A stretch of DNA of 64,000 nt from Quillaja saponaria (lineage: Eukaryota > Streptophyta > Magnoliopsida > Fabales > Quillajaceae), in assembly GCA_029379385.1 (NCBI GenBank), contig CM055608.1, positions 16,924,350-16,988,349 of the forward strand. Reading direction: 5' to 3'. Shown one piece after another: positions 22,875 through 34,870 of the stretch. The notes under the pieces were generated by a model that was not told the origin of the DNA, did not search any database, and worked only from the letters and a program-made list of their open reading frames with translations. The position numbers and the translations under genes are program-made. Each line of letters begins with the position of its first letter. The first letter of the stretch is position 1.

Positions 22875-23790
22875 GCCTAGAGGACATCGTGCCCCCTTTG
22901 AAGATGTCCTAGAGCTTCATCGTCTCTATCCACAACATCAATTACGTCTTTATCTACAGCTACAGCTCCACCAGCTCCTTCGACGGTTGCAGCTCTAGTA
23001 CCTCCACCTCCCTCTATAGCTAGAGCTCCACCTCCTAGTGTTCTGTTATTTGCTCCATCCTTATAATAAGTTCAGAACCTATCTGATGTGGACTTAGATC
23101 AGATCCCATCGAGCTCTAGGTATGTACCTGATATATAAGTTACATTTTCAAGTTTAATAATGATTTTTCTTATTTATTGATTTTTTAGGAATTTCATTGT
23201 CCTTACATGTACTTAATTTGTATTGTAGCTTCAAGTCAAGATCAGGATGTCAAGCATTAGCAAATCTTAAGCCCATGTGGAGAATGATGTCCCCCATAAG
23301 GTGAGCGACATCATTGAGTATGCTGCCAGCATACTGAGGGGAAAGAGTGGCAAGAATAAGATTGCCCTTTCCCATGATAATGAGAAGAATTGCCCACTCA
23401 TCCACATAACTGGAGACAAGTAAATGATCTTTATATTTTTGTATTCAATTGTATTTATACCTTGTATTTTACTTACGTGCAATTTTTTTTCTTTCTTTTT
23501 TTGTATTGTAGAGCATTCATTGGGGACGATCCTTTGTACACTACCAGATTATCATGAGCCACCTTCCAGGTCCGGTCTTCCATTACCGGAAGTTCTTAGA
23601 GGACACAAAGACCTTATGCTATAATGATTTTATGGTAAGTTTAAATTTAAATTTTATTTTAATATGTTGTTAAATTACTAACAAGATGCTTTTGTTTTAT
23701 AATTTATGTTGCAGAGACAATTTAGGCTCCTTCCTAAGGAGATAGCTATATCTTAAGCTGTGTTTGATGCAACGCCTAGGAAGAAATGCA
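22875..23790 (+). pseudogene. Fragment resembling a plant En/Spm accessory gene with introns
   Basis: ATG CCT AGA GGA at about 22876 starts a short frame that soon passes, after a shift, into a proline/serine/alanine-rich stretch (about 22920-23060). Proline-rich starts with 'MPRG' are usual in plant Ptta/En/Spm-type proteins. Plausible splice signals follow: CTAG|GTATGT at about 23120, and a donor TATG|GTAAG at about 23634 with acceptor TTGCAG near 23714. Exon-like blocks read 'HYQIIMSHLPGPVFHYRKF' and 'RQFRLLPKEI'. Several stops occur. The family call is tentative. The similarity ends where copia sequence starts (about 23800). Confidence 0.4.
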
Positions 23791-23819
23791 TCGATGTATT
23801 CTAGAAGCTATGTTCCAAA

Positions 23820-24685
23820 TTGAATCGAAAACAGGCATTATGCCCACTCACTTGGAAAGAAGACGGGTCAAAGAAATGGTTCTTGAGCATGTCACATGGT
23901 GTATATCTTTCTAACAGTATGTCACTCGAGACACAATTGGACAGAGAATGCATGAATGAAATATCATATGCTTCCTTAATTGGTTCAATTATGTATGTCA
24001 TGTTATGTACATGCCTTAACATATTATATGCTTTAAGTTTTACAAGCAGATACCAAGCAGTTTTAAGCAAACAACACTAGAAGGTAGTTAAGAACATCCT
24101 CAAGTGCTTAAGAAGGACTAGGGATGCATTCTTAATATATAGAAGAATTGAAGAACTAAAAGTTCTAGGATATGCTGATGTGAGCTTTCAAACCGATAGG
24201 GATGATTACAAATCATAGTCTATATTCATATTCACATTTAATGGAGAAGCTGTTAGTTGGAAAAGTTCTAAGAAAGAGACAATGGCAAATTCTACAATTG
24301 AATTTGAGTACATATTTGCCTTCGAAATAGCTAAGGAAGTTGTTTGGAAAAAGATGTTCACAACTGAACTTGGGGCGGTTCCTGAACAATTGAACTTTGG
24401 GTGGTTCATGAATTTTTTAATCCAATAGAGTTGTATTGTGATAACAATGGAACTATTGTACAAGCTTAGGAACTAATGTCTTACAAAAAATCTAAACATG
24501 TATTGAGGCGGAATCACCTAATAAGGGAAATCGTTTATATGATAGATTTAATTATAGAGCACATTCATACTGATAAGAATGTGGAGATCCGCTTACCAAG
24601 CTCTTTCCACAAAGGAAGCATGATCGTCATTTCAATTTGGTAGGACTTAATATTATAGCGATTGGCTCTAGGCCAAGTGGGAGAT
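23820..24685 (+). pseudogene. Ty1/copia polyprotein, end of reverse transcriptase and RNase H
   Basis: The frame 23820-24080 contains 'MSHGVYLSNSMS', 'EISYASLIGSIMYVMLCTC' and 'LNILYALSFTSRYQ', matching the copia pattern 'PYASA.GSLMYAMLCTRPDI..AV...SRYQ'. Across a stop and shifts follow 'LGYADVSFQTDRDDYKSQS', 'GEAVSWKSSKKETMANSTIE' (RNase H, with the TMA.ST.E.EY block) and 'YKKSKHVLRRNHLIREIVYM', then the final 'ALGQVG' before the LTR. The RNase H degrades the RNA template during reverse transcription. Only the 3' quarter of the element is present, with at least three breaks. It joins En/Spm-like sequence on the left. Confidence 0.85.
24674..24685 (+). other. Polypurine tract of the copia element
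   Basis: AAGTGGGAGAT lies immediately before the LTR start TGTTAG, the usual copia arrangement. Confidence 0.75.
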
Positions 24686-26650
24686 TGTTAGTATTGGTCT
24701 CCAAGAGTCAATTAATAGTTGGTCGTAATGATACATTTATTTCGTATTTAATGACTTAATTAATATGAATTAGGCATTCTTTAATTATGTATTCAAATAA
24801 GATTTATTATAACTACATTTAAAGTTCCCATAATAATAATTGTGTATGCATAATTATGATGTCGATTATAATTGTGAGATACGTCATACATATAATATTA
24901 TTTTAAATAATTCATAATCAATGAATCATCAAGAATAAGGATATTGATGATTCTGTTAAACTAGTGTATATTGTGTCATTCTCTTGTAAAGAGAATAGTG
25001 ATTTTATAACTACAAGCATAGTAATGCTGAGACAAATATATAGGTGTTTATTTGTTGAACAAGTATACTGAATTGACCCAACACAAGAAACCATTTAGAG
25101 TCTTTACTCACGTGGCAATGAAAGTTTTCAAAGTATTAATGGTGTAAGTAATCCTTTCACTTCAGTTCATATTGTTACCTAGTATATGAATCAACATGTT
25201 TTGATGTCATTCCCATTTATCCTGTAACAAGGATGATACATGGGTGATTGTTGGATATATAGTGAAATAAATGAAGGTAGATGAATGATAGACAAAGAAT
25301 TCTTCATCCACAGTAAAAATGACGAATATCCCATAGCCTCTTAAGACAAGTATATCTTGCCAAAAATCTTTGCTAGGTGAAAAAGATTAAGAAAAGTGTT
25401 TTCTTGAATCTTTTTGAGAAACAAAACGTAGATTTGGTTTCAAGTACTAAAGGATTTAGACAAAATTAGAGTTGACAATAGAATCGATGCCCTATGTCTA
25501 ACTCGGGATATGTGTGATGAAATGATTGAATTATAAGTTAACCAAGCACTGAAAGGTTTTATCAATTATCTTAACTTTCGCTTGCACTTAGGTAGTCATG
25601 ATACATTGCTAGATGTCAATCTTGATCTATAAATGTAAGTTGCTTAGTTTGATAAAACCAAAGTTAAATTAAAATGGTTTTGATTTAATTGTACTTCTTA
25701 GAAGTACCAATTACATTTATTACCAAAGTATGAGATAACCTAATGGGTTATACACTTCAATCAACTAGATTTAAAAACCTAGAAGAATTAATAGATACTT
25801 GAAATTAATAGTTAAGTTCCAAGTACATAAGGGTAAAAATATAATTTGTTATGCATATGTTGCAATACTAGTTTTCTTGAAAGTCAATTAAAGGATCTAG
25901 TGAGAGTCCTAATGGATTTGGGCCACTAAAAGTCTAAAAGACTCATTAGCAATCCTAATATGTTTATGGATTACTAATGCATTTTTGGGCTTTGGGCTTA
26001 ATTGGAATCCAACATATTGGATCCAATTAAACATAAATCATAGCCACCATAAATATATATAGATATAGAAGCATTGCTAAAGGAGTAATTCGGCTATGCT
26101 ATAATAGATAACAAGTAACATAAGACACATTCATTCAACAAGTCAGTGAGTCCATCCAAAGCAAGGAATTGAAGCAAGGAGGAGTTATTTTCTAATCCTT
26201 CTCCATAGTTGTGTGCCTTACCTTGAAGTAGAGGAGTTTTTGCTTCATGATCAAATTCCTCCATTGAAGATTTTACCAAGCGGAAGGTAGCACATATCCT
26301 GAAAGTGGAGTCGAATTCGTTCAACCGTTTGAAAAGGTAAACTATTATTAAGGCTTTTAAACCGATTAATTGTATGAACTATTTCATTAGAGGCTATCTA
26401 ATTAAATAGTTACTAATCCTTGATCGATTTTGTATGTTTGATTAGGAGTATCGTTTTTGATGATTCGAGAAAAAACTCCAAGCATCCCTGTTAAACAATC
26501 AAACTAGCTACATCAAGAAAACTTCAAGAGGTTAGTATTAATCTTTAGATTTCGATATATAATTATTTGATTAACTTATGCTCTTAGTTTGGGAATTTTT
26601 TTATTATTTCGTTACAAGTGCATAGGATATATGACCCTTAGTTCCCAACA
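24686..26650 (+). mobile_element. 3' LTR of the copia element (about 1965 bp)
   Basis: It starts TGTTAGTATTGGTC right after the polypurine tract and can be closed at TTCCCAACA (26650). It is related to the LTR at 3933-4750 and, inverted, to 26651-29993. The antisense strand holds a 76-codon frame (26324-26094) that resembles a frame at the same place in the inverted copy. Confidence 0.8.
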
Positions 26651-26735
26651 TATACATATATGAAATCTAAGATTAAAATATTAACCTTTAAAACTTTCTT
26701 TGGTGTAGCTAGTTTAATTGTTTAGTAAGGATGCT
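26651..26735 (-). mobile_element. Inverted copia LTR, piece left of the nested solo LTR
   Basis: It contains 'ggtgtagctagtttaattgt' followed by 'agtaaggatgct', the reverse complement (with mismatches) of the segment at about 26490-26530 in the forward LTR. It continues at 28278. The very end of the LTR is missing at the junction with the forward copy. Confidence 0.75.
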
Positions 26736-28277
26736 TAACAACTCTGTAAAATAGAGTTATTTCATTATGATTTTAATTCATATTTTATGCTAAATCCTAA
26801 GGTTTTAAATTAGAATGTTAGTCAAATTTAGTGTTTTAGTTGTTTTAGGTTGTTTAGGAGTTTTTTAGAGTTTTTCACCATGATTAGGAGTAGTTTTGCA
26901 ATTTTTGGTATTTAACTTGTTTTAGGTGTCTTTGTAGTGTCTTAGTTGAACTGAAAGAAGAAAAGGAATACAAGAAAGCATCGCAAAGCCAAAGAATATA
27001 AAGTCAAGGCACGACAAAAGGAAGAAATTGTGGATTCAGGCCAAGAGATCTGAGTCATGGCATGATAAAGTTGAAGCTGTGTCTTTGCTAAATTGAGGAA
27101 AAGTGCAAATCAACTAGAGAGCTATGAGCCGTGAAGCCTATATGCTGAAGTCGCGGCGTCCTCAATGCAACCTACCTAATAAACAGACAGAGAGAGTTGC
27201 ACCACAGTACCAATGACCTTAAGTTGTAATGCCCAAATTAAAGGACGACTTCGTAAACAACTCAAGGGAATGGTGCTAAGCGCCCATCAATGTGAAGCCG
27301 CGGCATGACAAGTTATAGTCCGAGTAGGATTATATAGAACCTTCAGCACCGCATCGCCATAAAAAGCCACACCGTGGCGCCATCATGTGCTTTTAAAGAA
27401 TCCTAGTTCAATTGAACTAGGAGCAAAAGGTCTATAAAATAAAGTGAAGGCTGAAGTTTTGGGATATACCAGAGCTCGTGATAAAGAGTGCTAATGAGCT
27501 AAAGAAGACCCGAAGTCGTAACAACTTCTAGTTTCTACTCCCTTCTTGTTATTTTCTATTTAATTGTAATGGCTATGTCGTTATTGTTTGTGTTTTCAAT
27601 AGTTAGTATGGAGTAGTTGTATTCTAGGATTACGATTGAACTCACATATAGCCGATGTGGCTTTAGTTATAATTTTGTCCATATTTTAGTTTTAATATTT
27701 ATGTTGCCTTGTTCTTAATGCTTCTAATTGATTGATCACCAGTTAGATGATTAGGAATTCTAGGATTGACTTGGAAGAGTCAATTTTAGGATTAACCTTA
27801 GGCAATATAATTTATGTTTGGATTGTTCATATAATTTAGATGATCTGATTTGCTTAAGAGATAGGAATATACTCTTTCACCATAAGTAACCAGTAAGAGT
27901 TGCTCTTAATGAGTTTGTCATAGAATAATTCTCATAAGACTATAAGGGATTAGCTATGGGAAATATATAATTACTAGACATAGGAATATGCTAGTAATTG
28001 GTTAAGAAATCTAGGTTAATATTAAACTATTGCATGAATTGAATTAACTTAAACTTAATTAGATGCAGTGTGAGGGATTCGTGAACCTAGGCTTAGTTTA
28101 ATATCTTTTTAATATTTTCTTAGAAACCTCTGAATTTACATTAGCTTAGTTAGAGTTAGGCTGCATAATATTGGTATTTAGCATTAGAATGTAAATTATT
28201 CCTCATGGGAACGATCTCTACTTATCATTGTAATACTTAAGGACGATACGTGCATTTATGTTATAAAATCTATATCA
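26736..28277 (+). mobile_element. Solo Athila-like LTR (1542 bp) with ATGCT target duplication
   Basis: It begins TAACAACTCTGTAAAATAGAG (TGATAACTCT with two transitions) and ends CTATATCA. ATGCT stands on both sides (26731-26735 and 28278-28282). The flanks rejoin to a continuous inverted copia LTR. Landmarks 'tcctcatgggaacgatctct' and 'gatacgtgcatttatg' identify the gypsy LTR family of the 6-18 kb nest. Confidence 0.85.
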
Positions 28278-29993
28278 ATGCTTAGAGTCTCCTTCTTTCT
28301 TCCTCAAATTGTACTCCTAATCAAACATATGACAATCTAATCAACGTATTCACAAGCTATTCAAATGTCTAGCCTCTGAGGAAATAGTCCACACAATTGA
28401 TTAGATTAAGAACCTCTAAGAAAAGTTTACAAACCTTTTGTTCAACTTGAAGGATGAAGATACAACCCTCAGGATACATGATAGCTTCCACTCAGTTGAA
28501 TCTCTAATGAAGGATGATGATCTTGATGAAAGCAAAACACCTTTTCTTCTTAATGACGAACTCGGTTATGGTAGTTTCTTAAGCAAGAACTCTTCATACT
28601 TCCAAATACCAAGGTTGGTCAAAACACTGCTTATCAGTTTTCTAATTGCCCTAGGCCGTTGCTTATATGTGTTAAGGGACTCTAGTACTTTTAGTGCTAA
28701 GATTAGCTCTAATTGGATCCAAATCCTCATTAGGATTCCAATTGTATCTAAGTCTCCTAGTAGCCCATAATCTAACTAGGATTCTTACTAGGCCTTTTAG
28801 ACTCCTAGTAGACCAAACCCAATTAGGAGTCTTACTTATTTTAAATTAAGTATTTAAAATAAATACATTAAATAAATTACAAAAATACCCTCAGACATTT
28901 GGAACTTAGCCAAATCATCCATTAATCCTTCAAGGTTTATAACTTAAATTAATTATAGTGTGTCACCCATTAAGTTCTCTTATAACGTTGGTAATAAATG
29001 TAATTGAATATTTCCTAAGGAGAATGGCTAAATTAAAACTCTTTTAATTCAATCTTGGTTTCTACAAACCTAGCAATTAACATTTATAGATCAAGATTGA
29101 CATCTAATTAACAATGTACCATGACCACCCAAGTACAAGTGAAGTTAAGATACACTAATCAAACCTTTCAGTTCTTGGTTACTGTGTAATTTAATTCTTT
29201 CATCATTTATATTCCGAGTTAGATTTAGGGCATGGATTCTAGCGTCAACCATAATTTTGTCTAAATTTACTTGAAACCAAGTTTATATTTTGTCACTTAA
29301 AGATATTCCTGAAAGCACTTTTCTTAATCTTTTTCAATTTGCAAAGATTTACGAAATAACACATACTTGTTTCAAGTGGCTGTGAGATATTCATACTCTT
29401 TACCGAGGATGATGAATTCTTTGTTAATCATTCAACTATCTCCATGTGCTTCATTGCATGTCCAATTATCAACCATTTTCATCCATTCTATAAGACAAGT
29501 AAAGTGATATCAAAACATGTAGATTCACATACAAAATACTAAGGTGATCTCAAGTCAAAGTACCATTTACATCACCAACACTTTGAGATCTTCCATTGGC
29601 ACATGATTAAAGACACTAAATGGTTTGTCAGTATGGGTTAATTTAGTATATTTGTTCATCTAACAAGCACCCATATATTTGTTTAAACATCACCATGCTT
29701 GTAGTTATGAGAACACTACTCTCTTCATAATAGATTGGCACAATATATGCTAGTCTCGAAGAATCATCAATATTTTAAAATAATACTATGTGTATAAATA
29801 TCTCTCAATTATGATCAACATCATAAACATGCATACACAATTATTATTCTAAGGACTTTAACATGGCTAAAGTAAATCTCATTTAAACACGTAGATAAAG
29901 AATGCCTTATTAATATACAATTTCATGTAAAAATACAAATGAGTGTGCCATTTCAACCAATATTTAATTGACTCTTTGACATTAATACTAACA
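28278..29993 (-). mobile_element. Inverted copia LTR, main part
   Basis: On the minus strand it starts TGTTAGTATTAATGTC at 29993 and follows the forward LTR (24686-26650) in order, with blocks such as 'gaagaattctttgt', 'acaagtatgtg(t/a)' and 'gcatacacaattatt' (complement). The inverted LTR totals about 1.8 kb once the solo LTR is removed. No internal copia sequence follows it at 29994. Confidence 0.8.
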
Positions 29994-30295
29994 TAAAATC
30001 TACAAAACCACATAAATGTAGAATAATATGTAACTCATAGTCAACGAATCAAACCACTTTAGCTACAGGATAGAAAAAAAAAAAAAAAAAAATGTACAAG
30101 GGCATGGGAATATGCAAGCAGTGGCCGAGACAGATGAAAAGGCAGTCACCAGAAAAGCTGCATCCAAGAACAATGAACCAATGACTAAACATCTAGTAGC
30201 AATGACAAGGGCTTTGAGAGAATGAGAGGCAATGAGAGAAACTTGTAGAATAGGAGGGAAAAGGAAAATAGGGCGGTCGATTTTAATTTAGGTGA
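29994..30295. other. Short gene-free stretch
   Basis: It contains an 18-20 base A run at about 30074-30091 and nothing else that I recognise. It joins the copia LTR to the 3' end of the LINE. Confidence 0.45.
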
Positions 30296-32420
30296 TTCCT
30301 TAACACCCCCTAATACTTGTTGGTCTAGGCTTCCCAATAGATAAACCATCAACATTAAACTTCATTTTGTTTTCCTCTAGTGGTGTCCACTCAACTTTTA
30401 CTCGTTTTCTTTTTGTTCTTAAATCATAAATCAGATTTTGGATATCTAAAAACATGTCGTTATTGTATCCATTGCTAGTAGGACATTTTTCTCTCATCTA
30501 AGCTACTAACTTTATTTTGATCAACTCCATAATGGTGTTGAAGCAAACTCTCCCTTCCCTAAACATGGCCAACCAAATTGACCATTTAATCATAGAAATG
30601 ACATTCTCTAAACTCCACTCCACTCTTGCTAGTACATAGTTGTTCCTATGATTCAATATTAACACCAATATTTTTTGGGTAGGTCTAAAATACATTCCAT
30701 CACTTGACACTCTATGTTCAAATTTTCCAACGAACTTCACAACTTAAAAAAGAGATGTGTTACTATTTCCACATTTTATTGCACAAAGCACAATTTAAAT
30801 TTTCACTCCTTAGACACCTAAACATGTGCAATAGTTCTTTCAATGCCAGTCTTCAATATATAACCATCAAAACAAAGCATTCAATCTTCAAATTTTTGTA
30901 AATCATCCTAGACCTTGGTGAAAGCTTGATGATTATCAAGGAAGATATTGGACTCTAGTTGAAAACAACAAGATTTAACAATAAAAATCCCATTTAGAGT
31001 ATGTTTCCTAACCAACTTATCTTCTTCTTCTTTTTTCGTGTAGGATCACTGTATTTATAGCTTTCCAAAAGTCATTCCACATTGGAACTTCCCAATCGAA
31101 GCACTACCTTTTGAGGTCAATCTTCCATTTCCAAGCGCCATTTCTCCATGACCTAAAATCAGAAATTAACCACCTGTACTTTTTTGGTGGCAAGGGTAAA
31201 AATTCTTGGAAACTTTTTTAAAATTGTGTGTTCAACCTACTCTTCATTACCAAAATTTTATAGTTATTCCATCACCTACCATGAAGCTCAATTCACTTTT
31301 ATCACCTCAGAAGGTTTCATGGCCCTCCACCACTGACAAGATCCTCTTCCACACATTTGATGCTTTTTAGTTTATTGGCATTAGAGGAACCAATGACATT
31401 CCTTCATAATCATATTCAATACAAATGACCTTCTTCCATAAAGAGTTCCTCTCACTACTGAATCTCCATACCCATTTAGCCAAACATCCGTTATTTTTGT
31501 TAATAAGATCCTTGATGCCCCTTCCACCCAACTAGCTGTGTTTTATGATGTTATCCCATCTCACTCAATGCATTCTCTGCTTCTCATTACATGCATCGCA
31601 TAAGAAGTTTCTTTAAATTTTCTCTAACTCAATCACCACTCCTTTGGGAAGATTGAATAAGGACATGTAATCATCATCATTCGTCCTATGGATAGATACT
31701 GGTTATCTACTAAGGAAAATTCTTATTGAATTTCGTGATAATTGGATTCCACTGTGGCTTTCGCTCTCTAGTTTTCTTCTAAAGGTATCCCTAAGTAATT
31801 CAAATGTAGTAAGCTCCGCCTTTTTTTTCCTACTGTTCTTGCCAAAATATCAATCTTGCTCTCATTTAAACCCACTCACACTGAACAACTTTTTGAAAGT
31901 TAATTTTCAAGCCCAAAATTAAGTGTAAGCATCTGAGAATCTTCTTTATTTTCATCAAGTGTGAAAGGCACTCCTTTACGAAAACTATGGTATCATCAGC
32001 AAACTATAGTAAAGAGACCTCCAATCCATCCTTTTTTTTCCTTACTATTCTTGCGAAAATATCAATCTTGCTCTCATTTAAACCCACTACCACTAAACAA
32101 CTTTTTGAAAGTTAATTTTCAAGCCCAAAATTAAGTGTAAGAACCTAAGAATCTTCTTTATTTCCATCAAGTGTGAAAGGCACTCCTTTATGAAAACTAT
32201 GGTATCATCAGCAAACTGTAGTAAAGAGACATCTAATCCATCCTTTCCCATTTGAATGCTCTGATACAAGTTCAAATTTCTTGCTACCAAGAACATTGGA
32301 ATCATACCTTCAGCAACAAAATAAAAAAGACAAAGGGATAAAGGATCCCCTTGTCTCAATCCTCATCTCATTGGAAACTGATTTGTTGGAAATCCATTGA
32401 CAAGAATTGAAAGCTAAGAT
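30296..32420 (-). mobile_element. LINE (non-LTR retrotransposon), C-terminal half of ORF2, degenerate
   Basis: Reading leftwards from 32360, the reverse-transcriptase block 'MRQGDPLSLCLFYFVAEGM' is followed by 'LLQFADDTIVF' (the catalytic Y/F-A-D-D box). About 0.8 kb on, around 31600-31430, come 'HWVRWDNIIKHS', 'LGGRGIKDL' and 'AKWVWRFSSERNSLWKKVI', typical of plant LINEs. Then comes a zinc-finger-like region (about 31000-30750), and finally 'MKFNVDG...GKPRP' at about 30370, the start of a plant-type RNase H domain. Such proteins nick DNA and reverse-transcribe their RNA at the target. Many stops and a ~211-bp tandem duplication (31820-32250) show it is dead. The 5' half is lost. Confidence 0.85.
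31820..32250. repeat. Tandem duplication of ~211 bp inside the LINE
   Basis: Copy 1 (about 31820-32030) and copy 2 (about 32031-32250) both run from 'ctttttttt' through 'atatcaatcttgctctcatt' and 'gtgtgaaaggcactcctt' to 'ggtatcatcagcaaact'. They differ at roughly one base in 15-20. Both include the complement of the FADD catalytic box. Confidence 0.9.
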
Positions 32421-32589
32421 GTGGATATACACTTCATAATCTGCTTTCTCCACTGTGTCAAAACTGATTATCCCCAAAACCTTCATAAGAAAGCTCCACC
32501 ACTGACAAGATCCTATTCCATTTCAAGCATAAACATTTTCTCTTGTTCCTTCTTAATAAGTCACAATATAAGAAAAGATAGTTTAGCCA

Positions 32590-32850
32590 AGCAATTTAGT
32601 GAGGGACAGTATCCTTCACTAATTAGCGAGGGATTAGGAAGGAACCATTAATCCCCTCTTAATTTAGAGCAAGAATGATTTATCGCCAAAAAATAATTAG
32701 CATAAAAAATATAGAGGCTTTGGCCAGGGATTAGAGAGTGATGTTTTCCCTCACTAATTGACATAACTTTTCTTCACTCACTAATCCCCTTGTGAAATTC
32801 TATTAGCAAGGAATTAGCGAGGGATAGTGTCCCTCGTTAATCCGTGATTT
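32590..32850. repeat. Left subterminal motif array of the CACTA element
   Basis: At least six copies of a (g)aattag(c/t)gaggga(t/c) motif are present, in both orientations, for example at about 32594, 32612, 32750, 32816 and 32837. Confidence 0.75.
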
Positions 32851-32879
32851 TAAACCCTGATTTGTTGTTTTTCTTCACT

Positions 32880-33010
32880 TTTTCTCTCTCTTTCTCTCTC
32901 TTCTCCTCTGGCGGCCGAACCTCATTCTCTCCCCTTCCAACAAACTAGCAGACCTGCCTCTCTCTATCTCCCTCTTCCCCCCCCCCCCTCTTCTCTCTCT
33001 CCTCTCTCCA
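32880..33010. repeat. Pyrimidine-rich low-complexity tract
   Basis: Long CT-rich runs with a C run near 32978. The tract may be the leader of the CACTA gene, since a 'ctctctccaccaccagcctcc'-like stretch follows. Confidence 0.6.
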
Positions 33011-34249
33011 CCACCAGCCTCCCCAGCAACCATTGCCCACTAGTGCTAATGCCATTTAGCCACCTAGAGATTAGTTTGTTATTTTTCATGTTAATTTAGT
33101 TTGAAATTAGTTTTAATTTGAATTTTTTTGAATTTGATTAATTTTTGATTTAGAGAATAATTTTCTAATTTATTTTGGGATTTAGATTTAATTTGTAATT
33201 TTTTATGTTCTTTGATTATGAATATGATTTTGGGATTGAAATTACACATTATGAATTAAATTATACAAAATATTGTTATGTGTTTAAAACTCCAGATTGA
33301 TTTATTGAATATGAAGTAATTTAGGGAATAAAAAAATATTTTTAGGTATTAAGGAGTAATTATGAGAATTAAAAGTGTAATTTCAAGAATTGTATGATAA
33401 TTTAGGAAATAAGTGAACGATATAGATAATAGGGAGTAATTTTATGAATTATAGAAAATTTAGGAAAGTACTAAATAATTTAGGTAATTTAGGGGAATTA
33501 GGGTATACTTTTGAGTTTTAGAGAGTATTTTTGGGAATCATGGATTAGTTTTGGAAATTACAATTTAGAAAATTAAAAAATAAGTTAGGAAATTAGGGTG
33601 TAACATGGAGAAATTTATGAAATTATGGTGTATTTTAGAAAATTAGATATTAGGGATTAATTTATAAAATCCATTGTTATTTATTGAATTTAATTATGTA
33701 ATACGTCTAATATTTTTAACTAATAGATTCTCATTCAATGATTGATAAGAAAGAATAAATTTTTGTGTTGATGTTCATGTAAATTGGACAAGCATTGAGT
33801 TTATTTCTTATTGACCATTGAAATGTCCAAGTTGGACATTTTAGATGAGTGGCACATCACCCTTATAGTGATTTGCTAAATATTTTCATTCCCTGTGTTT
33901 AAAATTTTGACATCACTTCTTTATGTTCTCTAAGTGCATGCATAGACATGGTGTATACATGTCTATGTTGTGTACTTAGGAGACCATAACGAAATGCTGC
34001 CAAATTTCATCAAATTAGGAATGAAAATAAGTAGACCACTTCAGTGAATGTGCCACTTTCTTGAATGGGATAGGTTCTTACCCTTGGGATGGAGTTACCA
34101 TTGTAAGAGTTATCATTCCAACAACTTACGTATGTTTGCCTGCCACAAATAAATCATAGTATGTATTTATTTGCTCTCTCAGATAAATATTTTGATATCT
34201 AATACTATTTTATGCATTCAACATACTAACCATTTTGAGAGTTTAACTT

Positions 34250-34870
34250 GTAGGAAAATGAGTTGCAGTGCCCAGTTTTGTTTAATAAGCTTTTTGATCA
34301 TACAGACAAGAGGAAAACTGGGGAATACGTGAATCCCGCATTCATAATAGATCATCGTAAGTTCTTAATGAATAAAGTAAAATATTCATTTTCTCTTTAA
34401 TTATTTATGTTATCTAATATTTTTGTTTCAATCATCTTAGAAGATATATGGTGAGAAGGTTTATGTGAAATACGAAGATGACCATTCTTCCCAGCTACCG
34501 ATTGATCCTGATGAGTGATTGGATGTTGTTGGACCACCCATGAAGGAAAGAGTGTATGACTTTGGGTTAATCCTCGATTCATGTGCCTTGGCGTCGTCAT
34601 CAGCAGCTAGTAGTATGTCATGTGACCAGCATTCCCTGTCGTCCTCAACTCCTTCTTTGAAGGAGAAAATATGCCAGTTCATATGGGAGGAGATAAAGTC
34701 TGGTTAGCTAAGCGAACAAATTGCTTCTCAAGTTGCCTCCCAGGCGTTAAACAGTCAGAACTAACAAATGAGAATGTATGTTGATAAGGCTCTTTAAGGA
34801 GTGATGGACATGCTGAAAGGATTCTCTAGTTTGTCCACCACCGGATCACATGCTAGAGCACCATAGATAC
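34250..34870 (+). pseudogene. Plant transposase-like (Ptta/En/Spm) protein remnant in the CACTA element
   Basis: The first block (34256-34362) reads 'ELQCPVLFNKLFDHTDKRK' and 'GEYVNPAFIIDH', and ends near a GTAAG splice donor. The next block (from about 34442) reads 'YGEKVYVKYEDDHSSQLP', then after one stop 'DVVGPPMKERVYDFGLILDS'. These fit the known order of the plant Ptta/En/Spm transposase-like family (F..TH.R..GE.V......., then VGP..KGR.YG.G). A coiled, Q/A-rich tail follows. In-frame stops make it non-functional. Confidence 0.6.

Noticed and set aside
23267..24070. Antisense frames over the En/Spm-like and copia fragments
   Set aside because: They are shadows of the sense-strand remnants.
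30300..30497. RNase H-like frame considered as a stand-alone host gene
   Set aside because: It follows reverse transcriptase and zinc-finger-like blocks in order on the same strand, so it is the C-terminus of a LINE.
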